This document shows positions 1 through 7,620 of a stretch of 64,000 bases of DNA, in pieces. The stretch is from Candidatus Competibacteraceae bacterium (lineage in GTDB: Bacteria; Pseudomonadota; Gammaproteobacteria; Competibacterales; Competibacteraceae). Every line of letters begins with the position of its first letter. Position 1 is the first letter of the stretch. The notes under the pieces are model-generated. The model made no database searches. It was not told the origin of the DNA and worked only from the letters and a program-made list of their open reading frames with translations. Both the position numbers and the translations under genes were made by a program. The DNA lies in contig JADJPA010000001.1 in assembly GCA_016713505.1 (NCBI GenBank), positions 1,240,001-1,304,000 on the forward strand. Direction: 5' to 3'.

Positions 1-1
1 T

Positions 2-628
2 TCCGGCGGCGCAACGATCTTCTGGTTCTCCGGGGCCAGCACCCAGGCGGTATCGACCGGCGCTTACCGCGCCGTGGAGTTCATCAGCACCCACATCCGG
101 CTGGATGAGGTGGTGAAGGCGTCGCAGAAAGACAGCAAGAAAGTCGTCGAGATCTGCACGATCTACGCCCAGAAAGGCATGTTTAACATTTTTCTGGCGG
201 TGTTCTTCGGCACTCTGGCTTGCGCCTTCATCGAACCGTTCTTCTTCATCGGCTACCTGATCGCGCTGGCGATCATCGGGCTGTATCAGGCGGTGTTCAT
301 GGCCAACGCCGGCGGCGCGTGGGATAACGCCAAGAAGATCGTCGAAACCGAACTGCACGCCAAGGGCACCGACCTGCACAACGCCTCGGTGGTCGGCGAT
401 ACCGTGGGCGATCCGTTCAAGGACACCGCCTCGGTGGCGATGAACCCGATCATCAAGTTCACCACCCTGTTCGGCCTGCTGGCGGTGGAGATGGCGGTGG
501 GCTTGCACGCGCAGGGCTATCAAGGGCTGGTTTGGCTGCTGGCCGCCGTGTCCCTGGCCATCAATTTGCTCTTCGTGTTCCGCAGCTTCTACGGGATGCG
601 CATCATCACCAAGACCGCTGAACATTAG
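2..628 (+). CDS. hppA: Membrane-bound proton-translocating pyrophosphatase, C-terminal part (5' end outside window)
   Basis: The reading frame is open from base 2, so only the C-terminal ~208 residues are seen. It contains the GDTVGDPFKDT motif followed by a conserved MNPIIK segment, which is the family signature near the C-terminus of H+/Na+-translocating membrane pyrophosphatases. Hydrophobic helices surround it. The family splits pyrophosphate and pumps ions across the inner membrane. The next gene follows after about 118 bp, so co-transcription is possible but not shown. The ion specificity cannot be decided from this fragment. Confidence 0.93.
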   Translation, partial: SGGATIFWFSGASTQAVSTGAYRAVEFISTHIRLDEVVKASQKDSKKVVEICTIYAQKGMFNIFLAVFFGTLACAFIEPFFFIGYLIALAIIGLYQAVFMANAGGAWDNAKKIVETELHAKGTDLHNASVVGDTVGDPFKDTASVAMNPIIKFTTLFGLLAVEMAVGLHAQGYQGLVWLLAAVSLAINLLFVFRSFYGMRIITKTAEH

Positions 629-746
629 TGGTTATTGCGCTGCGTCGTGACTATGATGGAACGGAATGGGAGGCGCGTTCCCCTTCGCGCCACGGCGGTG
701 CAGACGAATCCAGAACTCAGTTGCTTCTTTATAAAGGACCGATCAC

Positions 747-1511
747 ATGTCCATCCATCTCTACTACTCGTTGATTCCAGAGGCGCTGATCGCCTCCATG
801 TTGCCCCCCGAAAAGTTCGGGCAGTATTACGCGACCGGACACAAGTTCAAATCGAAGGGACAGGCTGTTTTCTTCGAAATCGATCCGAACTACCGGCATC
901 CGTACTTCGACATCGACGGCTGCTACAAGCGCTGCGTGAGCAAGGCCGACGGCTCGCCCAAGAACTCCATCTACGTCTCGATGTACCGGGTGACGGAGCA
1001 TCTGACAGTGAGCGTCTTGGGCAAGATGTATCTGACTACGGCGATGGGTGAGACGCTGGGCTTGAGCCGCGGCGACACGCTACCGAAAGTCGAGCCGGAA
1101 TTGCACATGTATCAGGATCTCGCGCCCATTAACAGCCTGGTGGTCAGCGTGTTCGATCCGGCCGCCTACTATGCCGATGTGGTCACCAAGCCTTCCAAGT
1201 CGTTCCGGTTTCCCGGCATGTGCTTCGTCGAACTGGAATTGGGACCGCTGGCCCGCGATCCTGAGAACGGCAAGGAGGGCGATCTGCCGTATTCCTTCCT
1301 GCAACATCTGCGCGAGGCGCTGATGGAACTGGAACCAAAGTCGAAGTGGAACAAACTGGTCCATCGCGTCCACTCACTCGAATTCCCGTTCCGAATGGTC
1401 AAGAACGGCTTTTTCGCCGGCATCGGGGAGGAACTTGTCTACTACCCCATGCTCTCGCCCGCCACCCTCAGAAAGGATCACAGCAATTGGTGGCGCTCGG
1501 CCAATCTCTAG
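747..1511 (+). CDS. Conserved-looking protein of unknown function, 254 aa
   Basis: The start ATG is preceded by AAAGGA about 7 nt upstream. The protein is soluble, without signal peptide or membrane segment, and rich in aromatic residues. Local features are a DIDGCYKRC stretch near residue 55 and a C-terminus ending in NWWRSANL. I do not recognise a domain. A decarboxylase-like or START-like beta-rich fold is conceivable but there is no motif to support it. It lies between hppA and a DUF938 gene and is followed by a GC-rich hairpin, so it may be its own transcription unit. Confidence 0.75.
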   Translation: MSIHLYYSLIPEALIASMLPPEKFGQYYATGHKFKSKGQAVFFEIDPNYRHPYFDIDGCYKRCVSKADGSPKNSIYVSMYRVTEHLTVSVLGKMYLTTAMGETLGLSRGDTLPKVEPELHMYQDLAPINSLVVSVFDPAAYYADVVTKPSKSFRFPGMCFVELELGPLARDPENGKEGDLPYSFLQHLREALMELEPKSKWNKLVHRVHSLEFPFRMVKNGFFAGIGEELVYYPMLSPATLRKDHSNWWRSANL

Positions 1512-1567
1512 CAAGGACTCAGCTGTCCTCTCCGGCTGTCGGACTACCCGAACGGCAGTTGCCCTGA

Positions 1568-1591
1568 AACGGCCGGCGAAGCCCGGCCGTT
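1568..1591 (+). terminator. GC-rich hairpin, weak intrinsic terminator
   Basis: Perfect 9-bp arms AACGGCCGG and CCGGCCGTT are separated by a 6-nt loop. They lie 57 bp after the stop of the unknown 254-aa gene. The following bases are only moderately T-rich (TGGCATTT), so termination would be weak. Confidence 0.45.
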
Positions 1592-1618
1592 GGCATTTCC
1601 AAACCGCCCGCGAGCATC

Positions 1619-2215
1619 ATGAACGCCAAACCCTATTCCGAAGCCTGCGAGCAGAACAAGGAACCTATTTTGGCCGTGCTACGGCGGTTTTTCATCGAGC
1701 CGGGCTTTATTTTGGAAATCGGCGGCGGCACCGGCCAGCACGCGGTTCATTTCGCCCGCGCGCTGCCCGATCTCGACTGGCAAACCACCGATCTAGCCGG
1801 CGCTCTACCCGGCATACAGTTTTGGTTCGACGAAGCCGGCTTGCCCAATCTGCGCCCGCCGCTGGAACTCGATGTCTGCCGCGAGCCTTGGCCGGTGGCG
1901 CGCGCCGATGGCGTGTTTTCGGCCAACACCGCTCACATCATGGCCTGGAGCATGGTGGAGTGCCTGTTTCGCGGCGTCGGCCGACTGTTGAAACCTGGCT
2001 GCCCCTTCTGCCTGTACGGGCCTTTCAACTACGGCGGTCAGTACACCAGCGTCAGCAACGCCCAATTTGACCAGTGGTTGCGGGCGCGCGATCCGGAAAG
2101 CGGCGTGCGCGATTTCGACGACCTCAACCGGTTGGCGGACGCAGAGGGATTGCGGCTGCTGGCCGACTGTCCGATGCCGGTCAACAATCGAACCTTGGTA
2201 TGGGTTCGAGAGTGA
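1619..2215 (+). CDS. DUF938 family SAM-dependent methyltransferase-like protein
   Basis: A 198-aa class I methyltransferase-like protein. The glycine motif LEIGGGTGQHAVHFA near residues 32-46 is the SAM-binding loop. The N-terminus (PYSEACEQNKEPIL), the central ANTAHIMAW segment and the YGPFNYGG motif are characteristic of DUF938. No substrate is known for the family. It has its own ~100-bp upstream spacer and is not obviously coupled to its neighbours. Confidence 0.85.
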   Translation: MNAKPYSEACEQNKEPILAVLRRFFIEPGFILEIGGGTGQHAVHFARALPDLDWQTTDLAGALPGIQFWFDEAGLPNLRPPLELDVCREPWPVARADGVFSANTAHIMAWSMVECLFRGVGRLLKPGCPFCLYGPFNYGGQYTSVSNAQFDQWLRARDPESGVRDFDDLNRLADAEGLRLLADCPMPVNNRTLVWVRE

Positions 2216-2251
2216 GACTGTAACGGTTTGACGCGAAAGCCGCCTCGTCGC

Positions 2252-2263
2252 GTGTCGCGACAC
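2252..2263. promoter_or_regulatory. Perfect 12-bp palindrome upstream of the aco operon
   Basis: GTGTCGCGACAC is fully self-complementary and lies 151 bp upstream of acoX. That distance fits an enhancer-type site for a sigma54 activator such as the AcoR-like protein encoded at 28050-29984. I could not find a convincing -24/-12 element between it and acoX, so the role is an inference from position and symmetry. Confidence 0.35.
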
Positions 2264-2413
2264 CCCCACCAAAACCGGCGACGGCGCAACCTCCGGTAGC
2301 AGATCGCGAAAAGCGTCCTACACTTTCGGTTTAGGGGCTTTGAGCGGTTTTTAAAATCCTGCTCAGTTTGGGTTTTCCAGCACATCGTTGTCGATCTGGA
2401 GGCGACCCACGAC

Positions 2414-3511
2414 ATGCCAGGCTTACCTCTGACTCCCGCCGTTCCAGCATCGGCTTCGCCGCCGCTGGTGGGCATCATCGCGAATCCGGTTTCGGCGCGC
2501 GACATCCGGCGCATCGTCGCCAACGCCAGCAACCTGCAACTGGCGGATCGGGTCAACATCGTACTGCGGGCGCTCAGCACTCTGGCGGCTGTCGGCGTCT
2601 CGCGGGTGCTGATGATGCCGGATCGGGCCGGCATCCGCGCCATGCTCTCGCGGCACTTGCAGCGCGAGCACAACCTCCATCATGTATTTCCACGGGTCGA
2701 TTTCCTGGACATGGAGCCGACCTCGACCGTGGAAGACACCTTTCTGGCCGCCCGCCTGCTGCGTCAGGCTGGGGCGGTGGCGATCATCGTACTCGGCGGC
2801 GACGGTACCCACCGCGCGGTGGTGCGCGAATTGATCGATGGCGGTGCTAGCCCGACGACGATCCCCATCGCCGGACTGTCCACCGGTACCAACAACGCCT
2901 TCCCCGAACTGCGCGAATCCAGCATCACCGGCTTGGCGGTGGGTCTGTACGCCACCGGCCGACTCGACGCCGCGCAGGCGCTAGCGCCGAACAAACTGCT
3001 CGAAGTGTCAATCAGCGGCTCCGATGGCGCGGTGAGACGCGATATCGCGCTGGTCGATGCGGTGATTTCGACCGACCGCTACATCGGCGCGCGCGCCCTG
3101 TGGAAGCCGGAAGGGTTACACAGCGTCTTTCTGACCTTCGCCGAGCCACAAGCCATCGGCTTGTCGTCCATCGGCGGGTTACTGCATCCGGTCGCGCGCA
3201 CCGCGCCGGGCGGTCTATCGGTGCAACTCGCCCAAGATCCGGCCCGGCGGCGCATCGGCCTGTTGGCCCCCATCGCACCGGGCACGGTGCGCGAGATCGG
3301 CGTCGAACACTTCCAGCCGATGCCCGCCGGCCAGCCGTTCGCCGTCGGTTTGGACGCCGGGGTGGTCGCGCTCGATGGCGAGCGCGAGCTGGCGTTTGAT
3401 TCCGGCGAGCGCGTGACGGTGACTTTGCGCGAGAGCGCTTTTTCCACGGTGGACGTGGCCCGCTGCATGAGCATCGCGGCGGCGGCGGGCCTGTTCCACC
3501 TTCCTTCCTGA
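2414..3511 (+). CDS. acoX: AcoX-like ATP-NAD kinase family protein
   Basis: 365 aa. It shows the NAD/diacylglycerol kinase-type core: IIANPVSARDIRRI near the N-terminus (residues ~18-30) and the VLGGDGTHRAV nucleotide-binding loop near residue 130. This matches AcoX, the protein of unknown exact role that heads many acetoin catabolism operons. Only 20 bp separate it from acoA, consistent with an acoXABC operon. Whether it phosphorylates NAD in vivo is unknown for the family. Confidence 0.85.
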   Translation: MPGLPLTPAVPASASPPLVGIIANPVSARDIRRIVANASNLQLADRVNIVLRALSTLAAVGVSRVLMMPDRAGIRAMLSRHLQREHNLHHVFPRVDFLDMEPTSTVEDTFLAARLLRQAGAVAIIVLGGDGTHRAVVRELIDGGASPTTIPIAGLSTGTNNAFPELRESSITGLAVGLYATGRLDAAQALAPNKLLEVSISGSDGAVRRDIALVDAVISTDRYIGARALWKPEGLHSVFLTFAEPQAIGLSSIGGLLHPVARTAPGGLSVQLAQDPARRRIGLLAPIAPGTVREIGVEHFQPMPAGQPFAVGLDAGVVALDGERELAFDSGERVTVTLRESAFSTVDVARCMSIAAAAGLFHLPS

Positions 3512-3531
3512 CCCCAGTCGAGGAGATCCTT

Positions 3532-4527
3532 ATGGCAGACCATCCCTTTCCGTTAGCCAAGGACGAATTACTGGCCGCATACCGGCGGATGCGCACCATC
3601 CGCGAGTTCGAGGAACGCTTGCACATCGATTTCGGGCGCGGCGATATCCCCGGCTTCGTCCACCTGTACGCCGGCGAGGAGGCGGCCGCCGTCGGCATCA
3701 TGATCCATCTGGGCGACGGCGACCGCATCGCCTCGACCCATCGCGGCCACGGCCACTGCATCGCCAAGGGCGTGGACGTGACGGCGATGATGAAAGAAAT
3801 TTACGGCAAGAAGGGCGGTTCCTGCGAAGGCAAGGGCGGTTCCATGCACATCGCCGATCTGTCCAAGGGCATGATGGGCGCGAACGGCATCCTCGGGGCC
3901 GGCGCGCCACTGGTGTGCGGCGCCGCGCTCGCCGCCAAATATCGGGCTAAAAAAGGTCAGCCGAGCGATGTGGCGATCAGTTTCGTCGGCGATGGCGCGA
4001 GCAATCAGGGCACCTTCCTGGAAAGCCTGAATCTGGCGGCGGTGTGGAATCTGCCGGCGATCTTCGTGGTCGAGAACAACGGTTACGCCGAATCGACCTC
4101 GCGCGACTACGGCACCGCCGTCGATAGCTACGTGGATCGCGCCGCCGGCTTCGGCCTGCCCGGTATCACGGTGGACGGCACCGATTTCTTCGCCGTTTAC
4201 GAAGCCGCCGGCGAAGTCATCCGCCGGGCGCGCGAAGGCGGCGGCCCTTCCCTGCTCGAATGCAAGATGGTGCGCTTCCACGGCCATTTCGAGGGCGACG
4301 CGCAAACCTACCGCGCCAAGGGCGAACTCGAAGACATTCGCGCCAACCGCGATTGCCTGCGCGCCTTCGCAGCGGCGGTGGTCGGGGCGAAGGTCGTCAC
4401 CGAAGCCGAATTGCAAGCCATCGACCACGAGGTGCTGGGCCTGATCGAACACGCGGTCACCGCGGCGAAAGCCGCCCCGCTACCGACCGCCGCCGATCTC
4501 ACGACCGACGTTTACGTTCGTTACTGA
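3532..4527 (+). CDS. acoA: Acetoin dehydrogenase E1 component, alpha subunit
   Basis: 331 aa, the usual length for AcoA. The thiamine-diphosphate motif is visible as GDGASNQG followed by an NN about 30 residues later (residues ~151-183). With AcoB it forms the TPP-dependent E1 that cleaves acetoin to acetaldehyde and an acetyl unit passed to lipoate. The start follows GAGGAG. AcoX and a lipoyl/hydrolase-type AcoC alongside favour acetoin over pyruvate or branched-chain keto acids as substrate. Confidence 0.9.
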   Translation: MADHPFPLAKDELLAAYRRMRTIREFEERLHIDFGRGDIPGFVHLYAGEEAAAVGIMIHLGDGDRIASTHRGHGHCIAKGVDVTAMMKEIYGKKGGSCEGKGGSMHIADLSKGMMGANGILGAGAPLVCGAALAAKYRAKKGQPSDVAISFVGDGASNQGTFLESLNLAAVWNLPAIFVVENNGYAESTSRDYGTAVDSYVDRAAGFGLPGITVDGTDFFAVYEAAGEVIRRAREGGGPSLLECKMVRFHGHFEGDAQTYRAKGELEDIRANRDCLRAFAAAVVGAKVVTEAELQAIDHEVLGLIEHAVTAAKAAPLPTAADLTTDVYVRY

Positions 4528-4563
4528 GCCGCACGGCGCGCATTCGCGCGGAAGGAGACCGAA

Positions 4564-5580
4564 ATGGCACGAAAAATCAGTATGAAAATGGCGATCAACG
4601 AAGCGATCGATCAAGAAATGAGCCGCGACCCGACCGTGATCATGATGGGTGAGGACATCGTAGGTGGGGCCGGTGGCGAGGGCGAAAAAGACGCCTGGGG
4701 CGGCGTGCTCGGGGTGACCAAGGGCTTGTACGCCAAGCACGGCGACCGCTTGCTGGATACGCCTCTGTCCGAGAGCGCCTACGTCGGCGCGGCCATCGGC
4801 GCGGCGGCCTGCGGGATGCGCCCGATTGCCGAACTGATGTTCATCGACTTCATGGGGGTCTGTTTCGACCAGATTTTCAATCAGGCGGCCAAATTCCGCT
4901 ACATGTTCGGCGGCAAGGCCGAAACCCCGGTGGTGATCCGGGCGATGGTCGGCGCGGGTTTTCGCGCCGCCGCCCAGCACTCGCAGATGCTGACGCCGCT
5001 GTTCACCCACATCCCCGGCTTGAAAGTGGTCTGCCCCAGCACCCCCTACGATACCAAGGGCCTGTTGATCCAAAGCATCCGCGACAACGATCCGGTGATC
5101 TTTTGCGAACACAAAAACCTGTACGGCTTCGAAGGCGACGTGCCGGAAAAGAGTTATACGGTGCCGTTCGGAGAAGCCAATGTGGCGCGCGACGGCAAGG
5201 ATGTCAGCATCGTCGCCTACGGGTTGATGGTGCATCGCGCGCTGGAAGCGGCGGCGCTGCTGGCGAAGGACGGCATTGAGGCCGAAGTGATCGACTTGCG
5301 CACCCTGTCGCCGCTGGACCTGGACACGGTGCTGGAAAGCGTCGAAAAAACCGGTCGCCTAGTCTGCGTGGACGAAGCCAGCCCGCGTTGCAACATCGCC
5401 ACCGACATCTCGGCGCAGGTGGCGATGCAAGCCTTCGGCGCGCTGAAGGCCCAGATCGAACTGGTGACGCCGCCGCATGTCCCGGTGCCGTTTTCGCCGG
5501 CGCTGGAAGACCTCTATATCCCCAGCGGCCCACAGATCGCCGATGCCGCGCGCCGCACCCTCAAGAAGGGGAAAACCTGA
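4564..5580 (+). CDS. acoB: Acetoin dehydrogenase E1 component, beta subunit
   Basis: 338 aa transketolase-like E1 beta subunit. Typical segments are the MGEDIVGGAGG region near residue 29, DTPLSE near residue 65, and a C-terminal transketolase domain with IDLRTLSPLD. It pairs with AcoA 36 bp upstream. Its stop codon overlaps the start of acoC by one base (TGATG), so the two are translationally coupled. Confidence 0.9.
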   Translation: MARKISMKMAINEAIDQEMSRDPTVIMMGEDIVGGAGGEGEKDAWGGVLGVTKGLYAKHGDRLLDTPLSESAYVGAAIGAAACGMRPIAELMFIDFMGVCFDQIFNQAAKFRYMFGGKAETPVVIRAMVGAGFRAAAQHSQMLTPLFTHIPGLKVVCPSTPYDTKGLLIQSIRDNDPVIFCEHKNLYGFEGDVPEKSYTVPFGEANVARDGKDVSIVAYGLMVHRALEAAALLAKDGIEAEVIDLRTLSPLDLDTVLESVEKTGRLVCVDEASPRCNIATDISAQVAMQAFGALKAQIELVTPPHVPVPFSPALEDLYIPSGPQIADAARRTLKKGKT

Positions 5581-6695
5581 TGGCTGGTCCGATCACGCCC
5601 ATCGTCATGCCGAAATGGGGCCTGTCGATGAAAGAAGGCACCGTCAACGGCTGGCTGGTCGAAGAAGGCGCGACGATTGAGGTCGGAATGCCGATCCTTG
5701 ACGTCGAAACCGACAAGCTGGCGAGCAATGTGGAAGCCGCCGACGCTGGGCTGCTGCGGCGGCGCATCGCCCAGGAAGGCGATGTGCTGCCGGTGAAAGC
5801 GCTGCTGGGGGTGATGGCCCCGACCGAGGTCAGCGAGGAGGAAATCGACGCTTACGTGGCGGCCTACGTCGTGCCGGCCGCCGGCGAGGGCGAAGCAGAG
5901 GAAGGCGCGGTTTTTCAGACCGTCACGGTCGATGGCATCGGCGTGCGTTACGCCCGGCGCGGTCTCGAATCAGGCACGCCGGTGTTGTTCATCCACGGCT
6001 TCGGCGGCGATCTGGATAACTGGCTGTTCAATATCGATGCGGCCGCCGAGCATTCGCCGGCCATCGTGCTCGACTTGCCCGGCCACGGTCAGAGCGACGT
6101 CAAGCTGCCGGGGACGACGCTGGCCGCGCTCGCGGCTTTCGTCGCGCGCTTTCTGGATGCCATTGCCGTCAAACAGGTGCATGTGGTCGGGCATTCGCTG
6201 GGCGGGGCCATCGCCGCGCAACTGGCGAGTGACGCCCCCGACCGCGTTGCCAGCGTCGCGCTGATCAGTCCGGCCGGCTTTGGAGCGGAGATCAATGCTG
6301 ATTACATCGACGGGTACGTTGAAGCGCAGTCGCGCCGCGAGCTAAAACCGGTGTTGGAGCTCCTGTTCTTCGATCCGTCGCTGGTGAGCCGGCAGATGAT
6401 CGACGATATGCTGAAGTACAAGCGTATGGACGGCGTGGAGCCGCTGCTGGCGGAACTCGGCGCGGCATTGTTCAAGGACGGCCGGCAGACGGCGCAAATC
6501 GCCGCCCCGCTGGCTAGGAGCGGCAAGCCGGTGCTGGTGCTTTGGGGGCGTGACGACCGAGTGATCCCATCGGCGCACGCGGCCAACGCGCCCGAGGGGG
6601 CAACCGTTAAAATCCTCGATGGGGCCGGCCACATGGCCATGCTGGAGAAGGCGCACGAGGTCAATGCCGCCATTAAGGCGCACGTCGGCGGTTGA
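5580..6695 (+). CDS. acoC: AcoC-like E2: lipoyl domain fused to an alpha/beta hydrolase
   Basis: 371 aa. Residues ~1-85 form a lipoyl domain with the lipoylated lysine in VETDKLASNV. The remainder is an alpha/beta hydrolase with VLFIHGFGG (oxyanion region), the nucleophile elbow GHSLGG and a GAGHMAML histidine motif. This architecture is that of AcoC, the dihydrolipoamide acetyltransferase of acetoin systems, not of the larger pyruvate E2. I chose the ATG at 5580, which overlaps the acoB stop. A lipoamide dehydrogenase (E3) gene is not present nearby. Confidence 0.88.
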   Translation: MAGPITPIVMPKWGLSMKEGTVNGWLVEEGATIEVGMPILDVETDKLASNVEAADAGLLRRRIAQEGDVLPVKALLGVMAPTEVSEEEIDAYVAAYVVPAAGEGEAEEGAVFQTVTVDGIGVRYARRGLESGTPVLFIHGFGGDLDNWLFNIDAAAEHSPAIVLDLPGHGQSDVKLPGTTLAALAAFVARFLDAIAVKQVHVVGHSLGGAIAAQLASDAPDRVASVALISPAGFGAEINADYIDGYVEAQSRRELKPVLELLFFDPSLVSRQMIDDMLKYKRMDGVEPLLAELGAALFKDGRQTAQIAAPLARSGKPVLVLWGRDDRVIPSAHAANAPEGATVKILDGAGHMAMLEKAHEVNAAIKAHVGG

Positions 6696-6779
6696 GGAAC
6701 CAAGCCCGTTCCATCTGTCACTCATTAACCCGCATGGCGGTTTCTTTCGGTCGCCATGCGCTTTCACTCGGAGGCCGAT

Positions 6780-7088
6780 ATGGTTTTGCTCGAATTTCAA
6801 ATGGCTCCACATGTCGCCTCGGAAAGCGTCAGCCAGTACGTGGCGCAGATTCTCGACATCGTGGATCAAAGCGGCGTGGCTTACCAACTCACGCCGATGG
6901 GTACGATCCTTGAGGGTGAATGGGACGAGGTGATGGCGGTGGTAACCCGCTGTTTCAAGTATTTGGCGGAACACCACAACCGCGTCGGCACCCACATCAA
7001 GATCGACTATCGCGCCGGCCCGGCCGGCCGCCTAACCAGCAAAATAGCGTCGGTAGAAAACAAGCTTGGACGCAAGCTCTCGACTTGA
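6780..7088 (+). CDS. Thiamine-binding protein (MTH1187/YkoF-like family)
   Basis: 102 aa from the ATG at 6780, which follows GGAG at a normal distance; an upstream in-frame ATG at 6756 lacks a ribosome site. The sequence (MVLLEFQMAP near the start, a central GTILEG and a C-terminal IDYRAG segment) fits the small thiamine-binding family PF01910. Its place directly behind the TPP-dependent aco genes suggests a role in thiamine supply or buffering for AcoAB. This functional link is inferred from position. Confidence 0.75.
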   Translation: MVLLEFQMAPHVASESVSQYVAQILDIVDQSGVAYQLTPMGTILEGEWDEVMAVVTRCFKYLAEHHNRVGTHIKIDYRAGPAGRLTSKIASVENKLGRKLST

Positions 7089-7296
7089 GCCCGCGTCGCC
7101 GAGCGACGCTTTCAATCCTCCGATCCTCGTTCAATTAGTCTGCCGGAGACCGCGCGAGCGTCGAAATCGCCGGATCTCCGCTTGTTCAGCTCATTTTAAC
7201 GGCTTTGCACCCCGCCTTTCAGCCCCGACGCCTTCAGCCGCCCGCGGCGAAAATCGCAACACGCTTCATGCACTGTAACGCCTTGGCACAGTACCC

Positions 7297-7313
7297 GTGA
7301 CAGTCCCTGTCAC
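7297..7313. promoter_or_regulatory. Inverted repeat, candidate upstream activator site
   Basis: GTGACAG-TCC-CTGTCAC is a perfect 7+3+7 dyad. It lies 114 bp before the sigma54-like element at 7428, the distance expected for an enhancer site of a bacterial enhancer-binding protein. The AcoR-like activator at 28050-29984 is the natural candidate to bind it. Confidence 0.5.
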
Positions 7314-7427
7314 GATTATTTCGCGATCTTCGCGCGCGGGACGGCCCCCGCTTCCTACAAACGAATTTTTTCCATTTTTAATCGTGATCTAACAAAAGCT
7401 TAAAAAATTTAGGATCGAGCGCTCAGG

Positions 7428-7444
7428 TTGGCGCGCTTGTTGAT
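7428..7444 (+). promoter_or_regulatory. Candidate sigma54 (-24/-12) promoter
   Basis: TTGGCGCGCTTGTTGAT matches the 17-base pattern YTGGCACGnnnnTTGCW except A to G in the -24 block and GA in place of GC in the -12 block. The GC of the -12 block is normally well conserved, so the site is imperfect. An activator site and an AT-rich bendable stretch precede it. Confidence 0.42.
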
Positions 7445-7552
7445 ATGGCCTTCCTCAAGCCGGCGTGCGCGTATCCGTTGCTCGACCGGCGTTTATAAAA
7501 CGATTGCCGGGCGCTTCGGGCATTACCGACCGAACCCGCACCAAAGGCAACG

Positions 7553-7596
7553 TCCCGCCACCGGCGGGAAAAACGACACGGATATTGAGCCGTGTC
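7553..7596 (+). other. Two tandem hairpins in the alcohol dehydrogenase leader
   Basis: The first hairpin is TCCCGCC-ACC-GGCGGGA (7553-7569). The second is GACACGG-8 nt-CCGTGTC (7575-7596). They end 11 bp before the ribosome site. No T-tract follows, so they look like mRNA stability or translation elements, not terminators. Confidence 0.4.
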
Positions 7597-7620
7597 CGTA
7601 ACCCTACGAGGAGGTCAACC

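Larger units (their letters stand above)
7089..7620 (+). promoter_or_regulatory. 532-bp regulatory region and 5' leader of the alcohol dehydrogenase gene
   Basis: No gene is seen. The stretch holds an inverted repeat at 7297-7313, an AT-rich segment around 7355-7410, a sigma54-like element at 7428-7444, two small hairpins at 7553-7569 and 7575-7596, and a strong ribosome site GAGGAGGT at 7608-7615 ahead of the GTG start at 7621. This is consistent with an enhancer-controlled promoter and a leader of roughly 165 nt. Confidence 0.6.

Noticed and set aside
635..1051. 138-codon frame after hppA
   Set aside because: Arg-rich, overlaps the better-supported frame starting at 747, no family.
7283..7300. 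TTGGCAC-containing alternative sigma54 site
   Set aside because: The -24 half is good but the base pair at the -12 position is GT, and it overlaps the dyad at 7297-7313; the element at 7428 fits better, though it is also imperfect.
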